In this document: positions 17,647-25,815 of the stretch, piece after piece | How the letters are laid out: each line of letters starts with the position of its first letter | How positions within the stretch are numbered: the first letter of the stretch is position 1 | Assembly: GCA_025055175.1 (NCBI GenBank) | Contig: JANWYT010000031.1 | Coordinates: forward strand, 62,001 to 126,000 | DNA length: 64,000 nt | Reading direction: 5' to 3' | Source: Anaerolineae bacterium | Lineage (GTDB): Bacteria > Chloroflexota > Anaerolineae > Aggregatilineales > Phototrophicaceae | Notes under the pieces: model-generated | Database searches by the model: none | Told to the model about the DNA's origin: nothing | What the model saw: the letters and a program-made list of their open reading frames with translations, nothing else | Made by a program: the position numbers and the translations under genes

Positions 17647-20358
17647 TTAGTAGGAGCATGCCAAGCGGACGCCGCGACTGCTGTAGCGCTGTTGTGGCTT
17701 GTCTTGACCGCGATGGGCCGCACGCATATTCATGACGTTGTAGCTGCGCCAAGAGCAGCCGCGCAGCACGCGCGGCGAGCTTCGGTCGTTGAAGTTCTCG
17801 TGGGCTTCATCCTGCACATAGGGGTACGGTACGTACAAGCTGCTCGTCCATTCCCAGACGTTGCCCAGCATGTGTAGCGCTCCCACCCAGCTCGCCCCCT
17901 GTTTGAAGCTCTCCACGTCGGCAGGCTGGCCTTTGCTCGTCTCCTCCCAGACTAGACGTTGTTCATCCCAGCTCATCCCCCAGGGATAGCGCCAACGCTC
18001 CACGCCGCGCGCGGCATATTCCCACTCAGCTTCAGTTGGCAGGCGCACGTGCAGCCATTCGGCGACGGCCAAGCACTCAAACCAGTTCACGCCCACCACT
18101 GGATGACGGCCCATCGCAGGATTGTTGTACCATTCCAACGAGCGCTCGGCATCTGGTTCGGCAACGACGCCATGCGCGACAGCAACACGCCATTGATCGT
18201 TCGTCAGTGGGTGGCGGCCGATCCAGAAAGGTCGCTCAAATATCTGGGCGTGGATGGGCTGCTCGTCGCTGTCGGGATGGTCTTTGCTACCCATGTAGAA
18301 GCCCCCTGTTGGCACGAGGCAGAATTCTATCTCTGGCAGAGGTGTGTTGGGAATGATCTCGCCCAAGAAGGTGATGTAGGGCTGCCAATCTCTGTTGCGT
18401 TGCCCACTGAAGTTGCGAGTTTCTAACAGATTGCGCACGCGCTGGCGTCCCAGACGGCGCAACGCGCGGTACTGCTGGTGGATGGCCTGCGGCATAGTGT
18501 CCAGGCGCTGGCGCAGGTTGTGGCTGCGTTCCTGATGACTGTGGGTGGCAAAGATGATCTTGCGCGCCAAGCTGGCTTCTAAATCTTCGACATCCTGGCT
18601 GAGGCTGCGGAGAGCTTGACCTGCGCGGCGGATGGATTGGACGGAACTTGGCTGTCCCAGAGCGGCTAGGGCGTCCTCCAACCTCTGGCAGTCTGCCTCA
18701 GCTTGCGCCAACAGAGTCGCTTCGGCCTGCATACGGCGCTCATACTCTTGAGACAATCGTCCACGCTGAGCCTGGAAGGCGTGGTAGGCATAGGCGTGCT
18801 GAGTCGCGATCAAGTCGATCTGAGCCTGGTTGGATTTGCTGAGGATTGTGCCGCTCATCGCCTCGCTCAAGCGCACCTCTGTGGCACGGAACTGTTCAGC
18901 CAGGGCTTCAGCCATGCGCTCTAGGCTGAAGACTAGTCTGCTGCTTTGGTCGTCCAGCGCTTCAGCCTGGGATAGTTTGGGCAGGTGTTCTTCCATCTGA
19001 GCTTGCCAGTCGGTGTGCGCTTGCAGCAGCGCGCTGAGCTGTCCCTGGATGCTCTGATAAGCCGCCTGGGACAGCTTCCAGCGCGCTTCCGTATCATCTA
19101 ACATGCTCAGACTGTTGGATAGTAGCAGACAGGCATTCTCCAGGCTGTCACGCAGGTTGTAGAGACGCGCAGACAGGCTCTTATCAAGGAAGGGCTGGGT
19201 CTGGCGGGCTTCTATCTGGGCGCGGAAGCCCTCTGATAAGGCTTGCAAGCGGGCTACTTGAGTGCGCAGTTGAGCCAACGCCTCCCAATCTTCGTCTGTT
19301 GCGTCGGTGTTGTGGTCAGGAGCAGATGCAGCAACAAAGCGGCGCACCTTCTCCTCCAGGGCGGCTGCGGGGCTGCCTAAATCTTCGATGACATGACGCT
19401 CTAGGATTTCATAAGTGCTGCGCTCCGCTTCCACGCGCTGAAACTGGCTGTTGGTGCTAGAGCTGGCGCAAATGGTGCGGGCTGTTGCTAGGAATTGCAC
19501 GCCAAGCTGCATGGTCTGAGGGCTTGAAGATGGCAAAAGGCTGGTCTTGGAGATGTCTTGCGCGGCTAGGAACTCTTGGATGAAATCGCGAGCCGACGGA
19601 TAGCGATCTGAGGGCTTCTTGGCGGTAGCGACGCTCAGCACCTCCTGAAGACGTTGACCGATGGCAGGATAGTAGGCGCTGATGTCGGGCAATGGAGCGT
19701 TGATATGCTGCACCATCAGATCATAGACGTTGTCGCTGCGAAAAGGTGCATGCCCCGTCAGCATTTCATACGCCATAATCCCTAGGGCATAAATATCTGT
19801 CTGAGGGCCAAGCGCCCTAGCCTGCCATTGTTCTGGCGCCATGTAGAGCGTCGTGCCGAAAATGCTGCCACTTTGGGTGCTAGGGCGTCCATCAATCTGT
19901 TTAGCCAGGCCAAAGTCGGCTACAATCGCGTAATTCGACTCATCTAGCAGGACGTTGCTGGGCTTTAGATCGCGGTGGACGACTTGACGCTGATGGGCAT
20001 AGTCCAAAGCTTCGCAAACCTGCTTGAGCAGTTGGTTGGTCTGCGCCAAGCTGAGCGGGCCGCGTCGCATCAGATCGGCTAAGCTACCCCCAGCAGCCAG
20101 ATCAGTGACGTAGTAGAACTGGCCTTCGTGCATGTCATAGACGTGCAGGCGGACAATGTGAGGATGATTGAAGCGAGCGATGACTTTGGCTTCGTTCTCG
20201 AAGCGGGCTACCAGTTCTGGAGTGGTCTGGCCGGGCAACATCATCTTGAGAGCAACGTCGCGCTCCAGACGGGCCTGCCGCGCACGATAGACGACCGCCA
20301 TACCCCCGCGACCCAGTTCTGCGAGAATGGTATACGTACCAACGACGCTGCCGATCAT
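17647..20358 (-). CDS. Soluble Ser/Thr protein kinase fused to an FGE-sulfatase domain
   Basis: A 903-residue fusion. Residues 8-265 are a Hanks-type kinase with all key positions intact: GRGGMAVVY loop, Lys38 in ALKMM, HRDLKPSN with Asp130, DFG Asp148-Gly150, and MAPEQW. Residues of about 310-650 are long amphipathic helices, probably coiled coil. Residues from about 665 to 903 form a formylglycine-generating-enzyme/SUMF1-type domain (VPTGGFYMGSKDHPDSDEQP, RLPTEAEWEYAARG, GNVWEWTSS, RVLRGCSW, GVRLAC). There is no membrane span or PASTA repeat, unlike PknB. The FGE-like domain in kinase fusions is usually a binding or structural module, not an oxidase. Targets could include FHA proteins such as those at 25816 and 27520, but that link is inference. 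A perfect TATAAT lies upstream. Confidence 0.9.
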   Translation of the reverse strand: MIGSVVGTYTILAELGRGGMAVVYRARQARLERDVALKMMLPGQTTPELVARFENEAKVIARFNHPHIVRLHVYDMHEGQFYYVTDLAAGGSLADLMRRGPLSLAQTNQLLKQVCEALDYAHQRQVVHRDLKPSNVLLDESNYAIVADFGLAKQIDGRPSTQSGSIFGTTLYMAPEQWQARALGPQTDIYALGIMAYEMLTGHAPFRSDNVYDLMVQHINAPLPDISAYYPAIGQRLQEVLSVATAKKPSDRYPSARDFIQEFLAAQDISKTSLLPSSSPQTMQLGVQFLATARTICASSSTNSQFQRVEAERSTYEILERHVIEDLGSPAAALEEKVRRFVAASAPDHNTDATDEDWEALAQLRTQVARLQALSEGFRAQIEARQTQPFLDKSLSARLYNLRDSLENACLLLSNSLSMLDDTEARWKLSQAAYQSIQGQLSALLQAHTDWQAQMEEHLPKLSQAEALDDQSSRLVFSLERMAEALAEQFRATEVRLSEAMSGTILSKSNQAQIDLIATQHAYAYHAFQAQRGRLSQEYERRMQAEATLLAQAEADCQRLEDALAALGQPSSVQSIRRAGQALRSLSQDVEDLEASLARKIIFATHSHQERSHNLRQRLDTMPQAIHQQYRALRRLGRQRVRNLLETRNFSGQRNRDWQPYITFLGEIIPNTPLPEIEFCLVPTGGFYMGSKDHPDSDEQPIHAQIFERPFWIGRHPLTNDQWRVAVAHGVVAEPDAERSLEWYNNPAMGRHPVVGVNWFECLAVAEWLHVRLPTEAEWEYAARGVERWRYPWGMSWDEQRLVWEETSKGQPADVESFKQGASWVGALHMLGNVWEWTSSLYVPYPYVQDEAHENFNDRSSPRVLRGCSWRSYNVMNMRAAHRGQDKPQQRYSSRGVRLACSY

Positions 20359-20409
20359 GCAAGCTGCCCTTCTCTGTGGCTATCCACGAAGCTTGATTAG
20401 GGTGATTCC

Positions 20410-20415
20410 ATTATA
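20410..20415 (-). promoter_or_regulatory. -10 element for the kinase-FGE gene
   Basis: Perfect TATAAT on the minus strand, 51 bp upstream of the kinase start codon. The -35 region is weak at all usual spacings. Confidence 0.4.
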
Positions 20416-20512
20416 CGCCATGCGAGCGAAACCAACATGACCAAGCCCTCGCCGACTTGGGCCGACGCATCGAACCCACACCAGACCTGTTCTTGGTCTT
20501 CAAATCCGTTTA

Positions 20513-20600
20513 GAACCTTCATCCCTGGCCCTTCTAGCCAAAGGGGAAGGGAAAAAAGCTCCCTGCCCTGAGCGAAGGGGGGATTTGGTGTGAGAAGCGA
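20513..20600. repeat. Degenerate member of a C-run/G-run intergenic repeat family
   Basis: The segment contains CATCCCTGGCCCTTCTAGCC, then AAAGGGGAAGGG, then CCCTGCCCTGAGCGAAGGGG. It can fold by pairing CCCTTC with GAAGGG. The layout (catccctggccc, a hairpin of CCCTTC/GAAGGG, then gggggattt ggtgtgag) resembles palindromic intergenic repeats common in large bacterial genomes. Only one copy is in the window, so its repetitive nature is inference. Confidence 0.35.
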
Positions 20601-20676
20601 AAGAAGCCGCGAGCATCGGTGCGCCTAACCCTGGCTGCGCCGACGAGTCTGCGACATGCTACTCAGCTTTCTGGTA

Positions 20677-20682
20677 TATAAT
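20677..20682 (+). promoter_or_regulatory. -10 element for the 20748 gene
   Basis: TATAAT within GGTATATAATTTACG. Transcription would begin near 20689, giving only a 14-nt leader if the ATG at 20703 were used but a normal leader of about 59 nt for the ATG at 20748. Confidence 0.4.
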
Positions 20683-20747
20683 TTACGTCTGCAAATTATA
20701 GTATGTCTCGGTCATCGCTGGTGAAGTTGGCGACGGAGAAGCTGCTC

Positions 20748-21533
20748 ATGCGCGTTGAACGCTCTGTGTACAAAGAAAATCGCTCCAACAGCGCCTGCCT
20801 GCGCACCAGCTTGGGCTGTGGCTTGCTGCTGGCCCTATCTTGCGCCCTGATGTCGCTCGGCTTCCTGGCCTTCTTGCCACGTCTGCCAGAACTGCTGCTG
20901 CGCGTCAGCGGCTTCGAGAGCGTGGGCCAAACCAGCACCTACATCGCCAGCGCTCCTACGCCCCTGCCCTTGCCGCCACTCAGCAACCCTCAACCTGTCG
21001 CCAGCCGCCTGAGCTTGAACACAGGCAGTGGCACGCAAGCCATCAACCTGGGCGACACCGGCGTGAGGATCAGCCGCGCACAGGCCAACGGCGCACCCGT
21101 TATCCAAATCAGCGCTAGCGAAGCCGACCTGCGCCGCGCTTACCAGCAGCTCATCACCCCTCAGCTACGCCGCGATCCGTCGCTGGCATGGATCGATCTG
21201 GACAGCCTGGCGGTTGACTTGTACAACGGCGGACTGATCGTGCGCGGCGACTTGAACGTCCCACAAGTCGGAATTCGTCAAAATCTGGGCATTGTCTTGC
21301 AATTCACTCCAGAGAACCAACTGCGCTTGGTGGGCCTAGATGTTAACGGGACGTTACTCACGCCCAGCCTAGCCGAGAATGCCAGCCAAGCTAACATCAC
21401 TGAGTTGGTGCGCGAAGTTGAGCAGGCGCTCAACCAGGGCTTGCGCCAGATGAGCGTCACCATCGGCGGCCAGGCCTACAGCCTGTGGCGCATGAGCGCC
21501 AACAGCGAAACCCTGACTCTGCTCTTGCGCTGA
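20748..21533 (+). CDS. Single-span membrane-anchored protein of unknown function
   Basis: A 261-residue protein that I do not recognise. A short basic cytoplasmic tail precedes a hydrophobic segment (about residues 18-42), then a Pro-rich linker (APTPLPLPPLSNPQP). A folded extracytoplasmic domain follows from about residue 95, with ISASEADLRRAYQQLI and LDSLAVDLYNGGLIVRGDLN. Alternating strands and an amphipathic C-terminal helix (ITELVREVEQALNQG) suggest a small alpha/beta lipid- or ligand-binding type fold, but this is a guess. I chose 20748 over the in-frame ATG at 20703 because GGAGAAG lies 7 nt before it and because the promoter leaves almost no leader for the earlier start. Confidence 0.65.
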   Translation: MRVERSVYKENRSNSACLRTSLGCGLLLALSCALMSLGFLAFLPRLPELLLRVSGFESVGQTSTYIASAPTPLPLPPLSNPQPVASRLSLNTGSGTQAINLGDTGVRISRAQANGAPVIQISASEADLRRAYQQLITPQLRRDPSLAWIDLDSLAVDLYNGGLIVRGDLNVPQVGIRQNLGIVLQFTPENQLRLVGLDVNGTLLTPSLAENASQANITELVREVEQALNQGLRQMSVTIGGQAYSLWRMSANSETLTLLLR

Positions 21534-21600
21534 AGCACACAAAGGCGCATGATAGCCGCCCAACGCTATCGACATCACCCAGGGGAGACGAACTGCAATC

Positions 21601-21966
21601 GTGAGTCAGCCGCGTCGCTATGGCCTCGATCCACAGACTTGGCAAGACGCCAAAGCTGAAGTGCGCGCCATCCTGATTGAGACAGCGCGCCAGCGCCAAC
21701 TCATCACTTATGGCCAGATCACCGAGCGCCTGCAATGCTTGCACGCTCACCCTGGCTCTTACGTCTTCACGGCCCTGCTGCGCGAAGTCTGCGCCGATGT
21801 AGAACGCGAAGGCGGCGGCATGGTCTGCGCTCTGGTGGTGACCAAAGCCGACGGCAGACCTGGTGCCGGCTACTGGCGCGGCATGCCCTGTCCTCAGGGC
21901 GATCTGGAGGCTTGCTGGCGCGCCGAATGCGAGGTCGTGTGGGACATCTGGAGCAAGAACCCATGA
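21601..21966 (+). CDS. Small conserved-looking protein of unknown function, GTG start
   Basis: A 121-residue soluble protein starting at a GTG preceded by GGGGAG. Recognisable phrases are QLITYGQITERL (about residues 33-44), SYVFTALLREVC, and GGGMVCALVVTKADGRPGAGYW. The pattern of a threonine-tyrosine helix start, a leucine-rich helix, then G-G-M-x-x-A-L-V-V and P-G-x-G-Y/F recalls a widespread family of small uncharacterised proteins. I cannot name a function. Its stop overlaps the rmlD start (ATGA), so the two are translationally coupled. Confidence 0.65.
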   Translation: MSQPRRYGLDPQTWQDAKAEVRAILIETARQRQLITYGQITERLQCLHAHPGSYVFTALLREVCADVEREGGGMVCALVVTKADGRPGAGYWRGMPCPQGDLEACWRAECEVVWDIWSKNP

Positions 21967-22838
21967 ACAAGCTTTACCTGGTTATTGGGGCAAGCGGACG
22001 TCTAGGCCGCAGCCTCATGAGCCTGTTGGGCGAGCAAGCTCTGGGCGTCGGCATGAGCAACACGAGTCCGACGCTAGACATCACCGATTGGCAGGCGGTG
22101 CGTCGCCTGCTGGAGGAAGTCCGTCCGCAGGTGGTCATTCACGCCGCTGCCTGGACAGACGTGGACGGCTGCGCTCGCGATCCGCAGCGCGCCAGGCTCA
22201 TCAACGGCATAGGGACGCAGCACGTAGCCGCTGCCAGCGCTCGCGTGGGTGCGGAGTTGGTCTACATCAGCACCAACGAAGTGTTCGACGGCCAAGCCCA
22301 GCAACCCTACGGTGAATATGCCCCCTGTGCGCCCATCAACCCCTATGGCTATAGCAAATGGCTGGGCGAACAAGGCGTGCGCGCCGTCCAACCGCGTCAT
22401 TACATCGTGCGCACCGCCTGGCTGTTTGCACATGGCGGCAAGAACTTCATCCAGGCCATCCTGGGGGCAGCGCAGGCAGGCAAGCCCTTGCGCGTCGTCA
22501 TCGATGAAATTGCCAACCCCACCTACAACGATGACTTGGCCGCAGCCATCCTGCGCCTGATTCCGACAGGACGCTACGGCACGTTCCACCTGGTCAACGA
22601 AGGGGCAGTCTCACGCTATGGCTTCGCGCGCTATGTCCTAGATCAGGTCGGTCACAACCAGACGCCCATCACGCCCATCAGCCGCCAGGAGTGGCCGCGC
22701 CCCAGCACGCCTCCTCCGTACGCCGCCCTGGAGAACGCTGCTGCCGCCAGCTTGGGCGTGACGCTGCGCCCCTGGCAGCAGGCGGTCAATGCCTTCCTGC
22801 ACGCCGAGGGCCTGCTCCGAGATGAGGAGACGGCATGA
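21963..22838 (+). CDS. rmlD: dTDP-4-dehydrorhamnose reductase
   Basis: A 291-residue extended short-chain dehydrogenase that makes dTDP-L-rhamnose in the last step of the Rml pathway. The N terminus MNKLYLVIGASGRLGRSL has the GxxGxxG nucleotide loop. The catalytic pair is Tyr128 and Lys132 (NPYGYSKWLGE). WTDVDGCARDPQRARLIN and STNEVFDG correspond to the RmlD blocks, the latter in place of the more usual STDYVFDG. The ATG at 21963 overlaps the preceding stop; the longer frame upstream lies wholly inside the preceding gene and is rejected. Its own stop overlaps the next start (22835-22838). rmlA lies 11 kb away on the other strand. Confidence 0.9.
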   Translation: MNKLYLVIGASGRLGRSLMSLLGEQALGVGMSNTSPTLDITDWQAVRRLLEEVRPQVVIHAAAWTDVDGCARDPQRARLINGIGTQHVAAASARVGAELVYISTNEVFDGQAQQPYGEYAPCAPINPYGYSKWLGEQGVRAVQPRHYIVRTAWLFAHGGKNFIQAILGAAQAGKPLRVVIDEIANPTYNDDLAAAILRLIPTGRYGTFHLVNEGAVSRYGFARYVLDQVGHNQTPITPISRQEWPRPSTPPPYAALENAAAASLGVTLRPWQQAVNAFLHAEGLLRDEETA

Positions 22839-23803
22839 CGCCAGGCTTGCTCTCCATCGTCATCCCCAACTGGAACGGCCAGCGCTTCTTGAAGACTTGC
22901 TTGGATTCTTTGCTATGCCAGACCCACGCGCCGCTGGAAATCATCGTCGTCGACAACGCTTCGTCCGATGGCTCACAGGCCTTCGTCCGCCAGCACTACC
23001 CGCAAGTCAAGCTGGTCGAACTGCCCAACAATCGCGGCTTCACGGGAGCTTGTAACGTAGGCATAGAAGCGGCTCAGGGGGAATTCATCGTCTTGCTCAA
23101 CAACGACACTGAAGTCGACCCGCGCTGGGCTGAAGCCGTCGTGCGGGCCTTCGGCGCTGATGAGCGCGTCGGCATAGTGGCCAGCAAAATGCTGCTCTTC
23201 GAGCAACGCGATCGTATCCACACGGCAGGCGACGGCTTCAGCACCGACGGACGTGCTATCAACCGCGGAGTGTGGCAGAAGGACGTCGGCCAATACGACC
23301 GTGAGGAGTACGTCTTCAGCGCTTGTGGTGGCTCATCTGCCTATCGGCGGGCCATGCTAGATGAGATAGGTCTGCTAGATGACGACTTCTTCTTCCTATT
23401 GGAAGACGTTGACCTGGGTTGGCGCGCCCAACTGGCGGGCTGGCGAGCGCTTTACACGCCTCAGGCCATCGTTTATCATTACCTGTCGGCAACGGGCGGA
23501 GGCGCAACCGCCAGCTTTTACGATGGCCGCAATGCGATCTTCGTGCTAGTGAAGAACCTACCCACTGCGCTGTGGCACAAGCACTGGCGAGCCATCTTGC
23601 GCCACCAGGCCCACCTGGCTTGGGAAGCCCTGCGCGCCTGGCGTGGTCAGGCAGCGCGCGCCCGCCTGCGCGGCATGGCAGCCGCTCTCTGGCATTTGCC
23701 GCGCCTGCTGGCCAAGCGCCGCGCCATCCAGGCTCGGCGTCGCGCCGATTTAGAGACGCTAGAAGCGCTGCTGACGCCTATAGACGCCAGCGGCTCACGA
23801 TGA
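22835..23803 (+). CDS. Family 2 glycosyltransferase, rhamnosyltransferase-like
   Basis: A 322-residue GT-A fold inverting glycosyltransferase. LSIVIPNWNGQRFLKTCLDS and IIVVDNASSDGSQAF are the first two nucleotide-binding strands. LLNNDTEVDP gives the metal-binding acidic motif (about residues 88-97), and FLLEDVDLGWRAQLAGW holds the catalytic ED-W region. The C-terminal 60 residues are rich in Arg and Ala and may be membrane-associated helices. It overlaps rmlD by 4 bp. A rhamnosyl donor is plausible from the neighbour but not proven. Confidence 0.88.
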   Translation: MTPGLLSIVIPNWNGQRFLKTCLDSLLCQTHAPLEIIVVDNASSDGSQAFVRQHYPQVKLVELPNNRGFTGACNVGIEAAQGEFIVLLNNDTEVDPRWAEAVVRAFGADERVGIVASKMLLFEQRDRIHTAGDGFSTDGRAINRGVWQKDVGQYDREEYVFSACGGSSAYRRAMLDEIGLLDDDFFFLLEDVDLGWRAQLAGWRALYTPQAIVYHYLSATGGGATASFYDGRNAIFVLVKNLPTALWHKHWRAILRHQAHLAWEALRAWRGQAARARLRGMAAALWHLPRLLAKRRAIQARRRADLETLEALLTPIDASGSR

Positions 23804-23843
23804 GGCCCAGCGCCTTGATCGGCTCACCACGCGGAGCAAGACC

Positions 23844-24587
23844 TTGACGGCTCAAGACCCCTACCTGTCTATCGTCATCCCGGCGCACAACGAAGAGCGC
23901 CGTCTGCCTCCCAGCCTGGCCAAGATTGACGCCTTTCTGCGCCAGCAGCCTTACAGCGCTGAAGTGATCGTCGTCGAGAATGGCAGCGCAGATCGCACGA
24001 GCGACGTTGTCCGCGAATTTGCCAAAGACCATCCCTATGTGAAGCTGCTAGAGGTGGAGACGCGCGGCAAAGGCTTGGCCGTCAAGGCCGGCATGTTGGC
24101 TGCGCGCGGTGAGTATCGCTTCATCTGCGACACAGACTTGTCCATGCCCATCGAGGAGGTGACTAAATTCCTGCCTCCGCAGCTCGAGGGCTACGATGTG
24201 ATGATCGGCACGCGCGAAGGGCCAGGCGCACGGCGCATCGGTGAGCCAGAACATCGTCATATTATGGGACGCGTGCTGAACGGCATTGTCAAGCTGACGG
24301 CCCTGCCCGACTTTGAAGACACGCAATGTGGCTTCAAGATGTTCACGCGCCGCGCCGCTGAAGACCTGTTCGCTGTACAGCGCATGACGGGCATCGGCTT
24401 CGACGTGGAGCTGCTCTATGTGGCCAAAAAGCGTGGCTACAAGATCATCCCTGTGCCAATCACCTGGTACTTTGATGCCGACTCGCGTATGAAGCTCTTC
24501 AAAGACTCGCTGGGCATTTTGCGCGAAATCTGGGAGATACGCCGCAACTGGCGGCTGGGAGTCTATGAGCCGAAGAAGTCCAAATGA
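23844..24587 (+). CDS. Family 2 glycosyltransferase, dolichyl-phosphate glucosyltransferase-like
   Basis: A 247-residue GT2 enzyme. LSIVIPAHNEERRLPPSL, EVIVVENGSADRTSDVV and RFICDTDLSMPIEE are close in pattern to the dolichyl/polyprenyl-phosphate sugar transferases (ALG5/DPM type). Those load a sugar onto a lipid phosphate carrier for later use by GT-C enzymes such as those nearby. GFKMFTRRAAEDLF and GIGFDVELLYVAKKRGY are the conserved C-terminal blocks. There is no membrane tail. The start is TTG at 23844 with GGAG 7 nt upstream; no in-frame ATG fits. It overlaps rnhB by 23 bp. Confidence 0.88.
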   Translation: MTAQDPYLSIVIPAHNEERRLPPSLAKIDAFLRQQPYSAEVIVVENGSADRTSDVVREFAKDHPYVKLLEVETRGKGLAVKAGMLAARGEYRFICDTDLSMPIEEVTKFLPPQLEGYDVMIGTREGPGARRIGEPEHRHIMGRVLNGIVKLTALPDFEDTQCGFKMFTRRAAEDLFAVQRMTGIGFDVELLYVAKKRGYKIIPVPITWYFDADSRMKLFKDSLGILREIWEIRRNWRLGVYEPKKSK

Positions 24588-25248
24588 CCTGACCGCCAGC
24601 TTGCACCACGAGCGCCGCTTAGCCGAGCAGGGCTATCAGGCAATTGGCGGAGTGGACGAAGCCGGACGCGGCCCGTGGGCTGGCCCTCTGGTAGCAGCCA
24701 TCGTCGTGTTGCCGTTGGCCAACCTCATTTTGCCCCAGGTCTTGCAGGGCGTGCGCGATAGCAAGCAGATGACGGCCAAGCGCCGCGCCGTGGCCGCTGA
24801 GCGCATTCAAGAGGTGGCGCTGGCTTGGGGGGTGGGCATGGTCTCCGCCGCAGATTTAGGCGACATCGGCCACATGACGAAGGCGACCATCGTCGCTTAT
24901 CAGAGAGCCTATGATGATCTGAAGGCGCGCGCGCGCCATGCCGTCCCCGACTTCCTGCTGATCGACTACTTTGCTTGGGAGAGCAGCCCTGCTCCTTGCC
25001 TCAGCTTAGTGCATGGCGATCAGCAGTCGCTCTCGATTGCGGCTGCCAGCGTGCTGGCCAAGACACACCGCGACGCCTACATGCTCAAGCTAGCCAAAGA
25101 TCATCCGCGCTATGGCTTCGAAGCGCACAAGGGCTATGGCACGGCCAAGCACCGCGCAGCCCTACTTGAGCATGGGCCGTGCAGCGAACACCGCATGACT
25201 TACAGGCCAGTCATGGAGGCTCAAGCTAAACGCTTCCCTGACCTCTAG
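24565..25248 (+). CDS. rnhB: Ribonuclease HII
   Basis: A 227-residue RNase HII that nicks at ribonucleotides in RNA-DNA hybrids and at single misincorporated ribonucleotides. The N-terminal GGVDEAGRGPWAGPLVAA motif gives Asp31 and Glu32. Further metal ligands are Asp134 (FLLIDYF) and Asp170 (KTHRDAYM), so all four acidic residues are present. GYGTAKHRAAL is the C-terminal conserved block. It begins inside the preceding glycosyltransferase gene. Its TAG lies in a palindromic CTAG that also provides the stop of the convergent phosphoribosyltransferase gene. Confidence 0.93.
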   Translation: MSRRSPNDLTASLHHERRLAEQGYQAIGGVDEAGRGPWAGPLVAAIVVLPLANLILPQVLQGVRDSKQMTAKRRAVAAERIQEVALAWGVGMVSAADLGDIGHMTKATIVAYQRAYDDLKARARHAVPDFLLIDYFAWESSPAPCLSLVHGDQQSLSIAAASVLAKTHRDAYMLKLAKDHPRYGFEAHKGYGTAKHRAALLEHGPCSEHRMTYRPVMEAQAKRFPDL

Positions 25249-25793
25249 TCGACCCACACAGGCAGATGGCCCAGGGCGATGACGTTGTGCCATTGCGCCC
25301 TATCGCCTTCGGTCAGGATAGCCACCTCGGCCACAACTTCAGCCTCGGCCTTCTGCATGATGAGGCGCATGCCCTGCAGGGTGCTGCCTGTTGAGATCAC
25401 ATCGTCTACCAGGGCCACGCGCCTGCTTTTGATGAGTTGGCGGTCTTTAGCGTCCAAGTAGAGGGTTTGGGGCGCACCAGTGGTAATGCTCAGCGTCTCC
25501 GATTGCAGAGCCTCGCCCATATAAGGCTTATAGGATTTGCGCAGCACCACGTAGGGCAGGCCCATCGTCGCGCTCAGGGCGTAGGCCAGAGGGATGGCTT
25601 TGGCCTCCGCCGTCACTAAAACTTCGATCGGCGTACCTTTAAGGCGTTCAGCCAGGGCTTGAGCAGCCGCCTGCACCAGGGGTGTATCGCCCAGGATATT
25701 CAGGATGGCAATCTTGACGCCGGGCTTAATCTCCATTTTAGTCAGTTCGCGGGTGATGCCGGCGATCTCTATTGTGTAAGTTTCGTGGGACAT
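25245..25793 (-). CDS. Phosphoribosyltransferase, adenine phosphoribosyltransferase-like
   Basis: A 182-residue type I PRTase. The PRPP loop VALVDDVISTGSTL (residues 126-139) is intact, and VLVTAEAKAIPLAYAL and PYVVLRKSYKPYM resemble the APRT/XPRT core. These enzymes convert a free purine base and PRPP to the nucleotide. The purine specificity (adenine versus xanthine) is not resolved by eye, and the protein carries an unusual N-terminal 30 residues, so I give no gene symbol. It is downstream of, and on the same strand as, the VWA-FHA gene (22-bp gap). Confidence 0.82.
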   Translation of the reverse strand: MSHETYTIEIAGITRELTKMEIKPGVKIAILNILGDTPLVQAAAQALAERLKGTPIEVLVTAEAKAIPLAYALSATMGLPYVVLRKSYKPYMGEALQSETLSITTGAPQTLYLDAKDRQLIKSRRVALVDDVISTGSTLQGMRLIMQKAEAEVVAEVAILTEGDRAQWHNVIALGHLPVWVD

Positions 25794-25815
25794 AGTGCAA
25801 TTCCTGTAGAATTGA

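Larger units (their letters stand above)
20359..20702. other. Divergent intergenic region with two promoters and a repeat-like segment
   Basis: About 340 bp between the kinase gene and the 20748 gene. It holds TATAAT boxes facing each way (20415-20410 and 20677-20682) and a G/C-run segment at about 20513-20600 described separately. No tRNA or coding sequence is seen. Confidence 0.55.
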
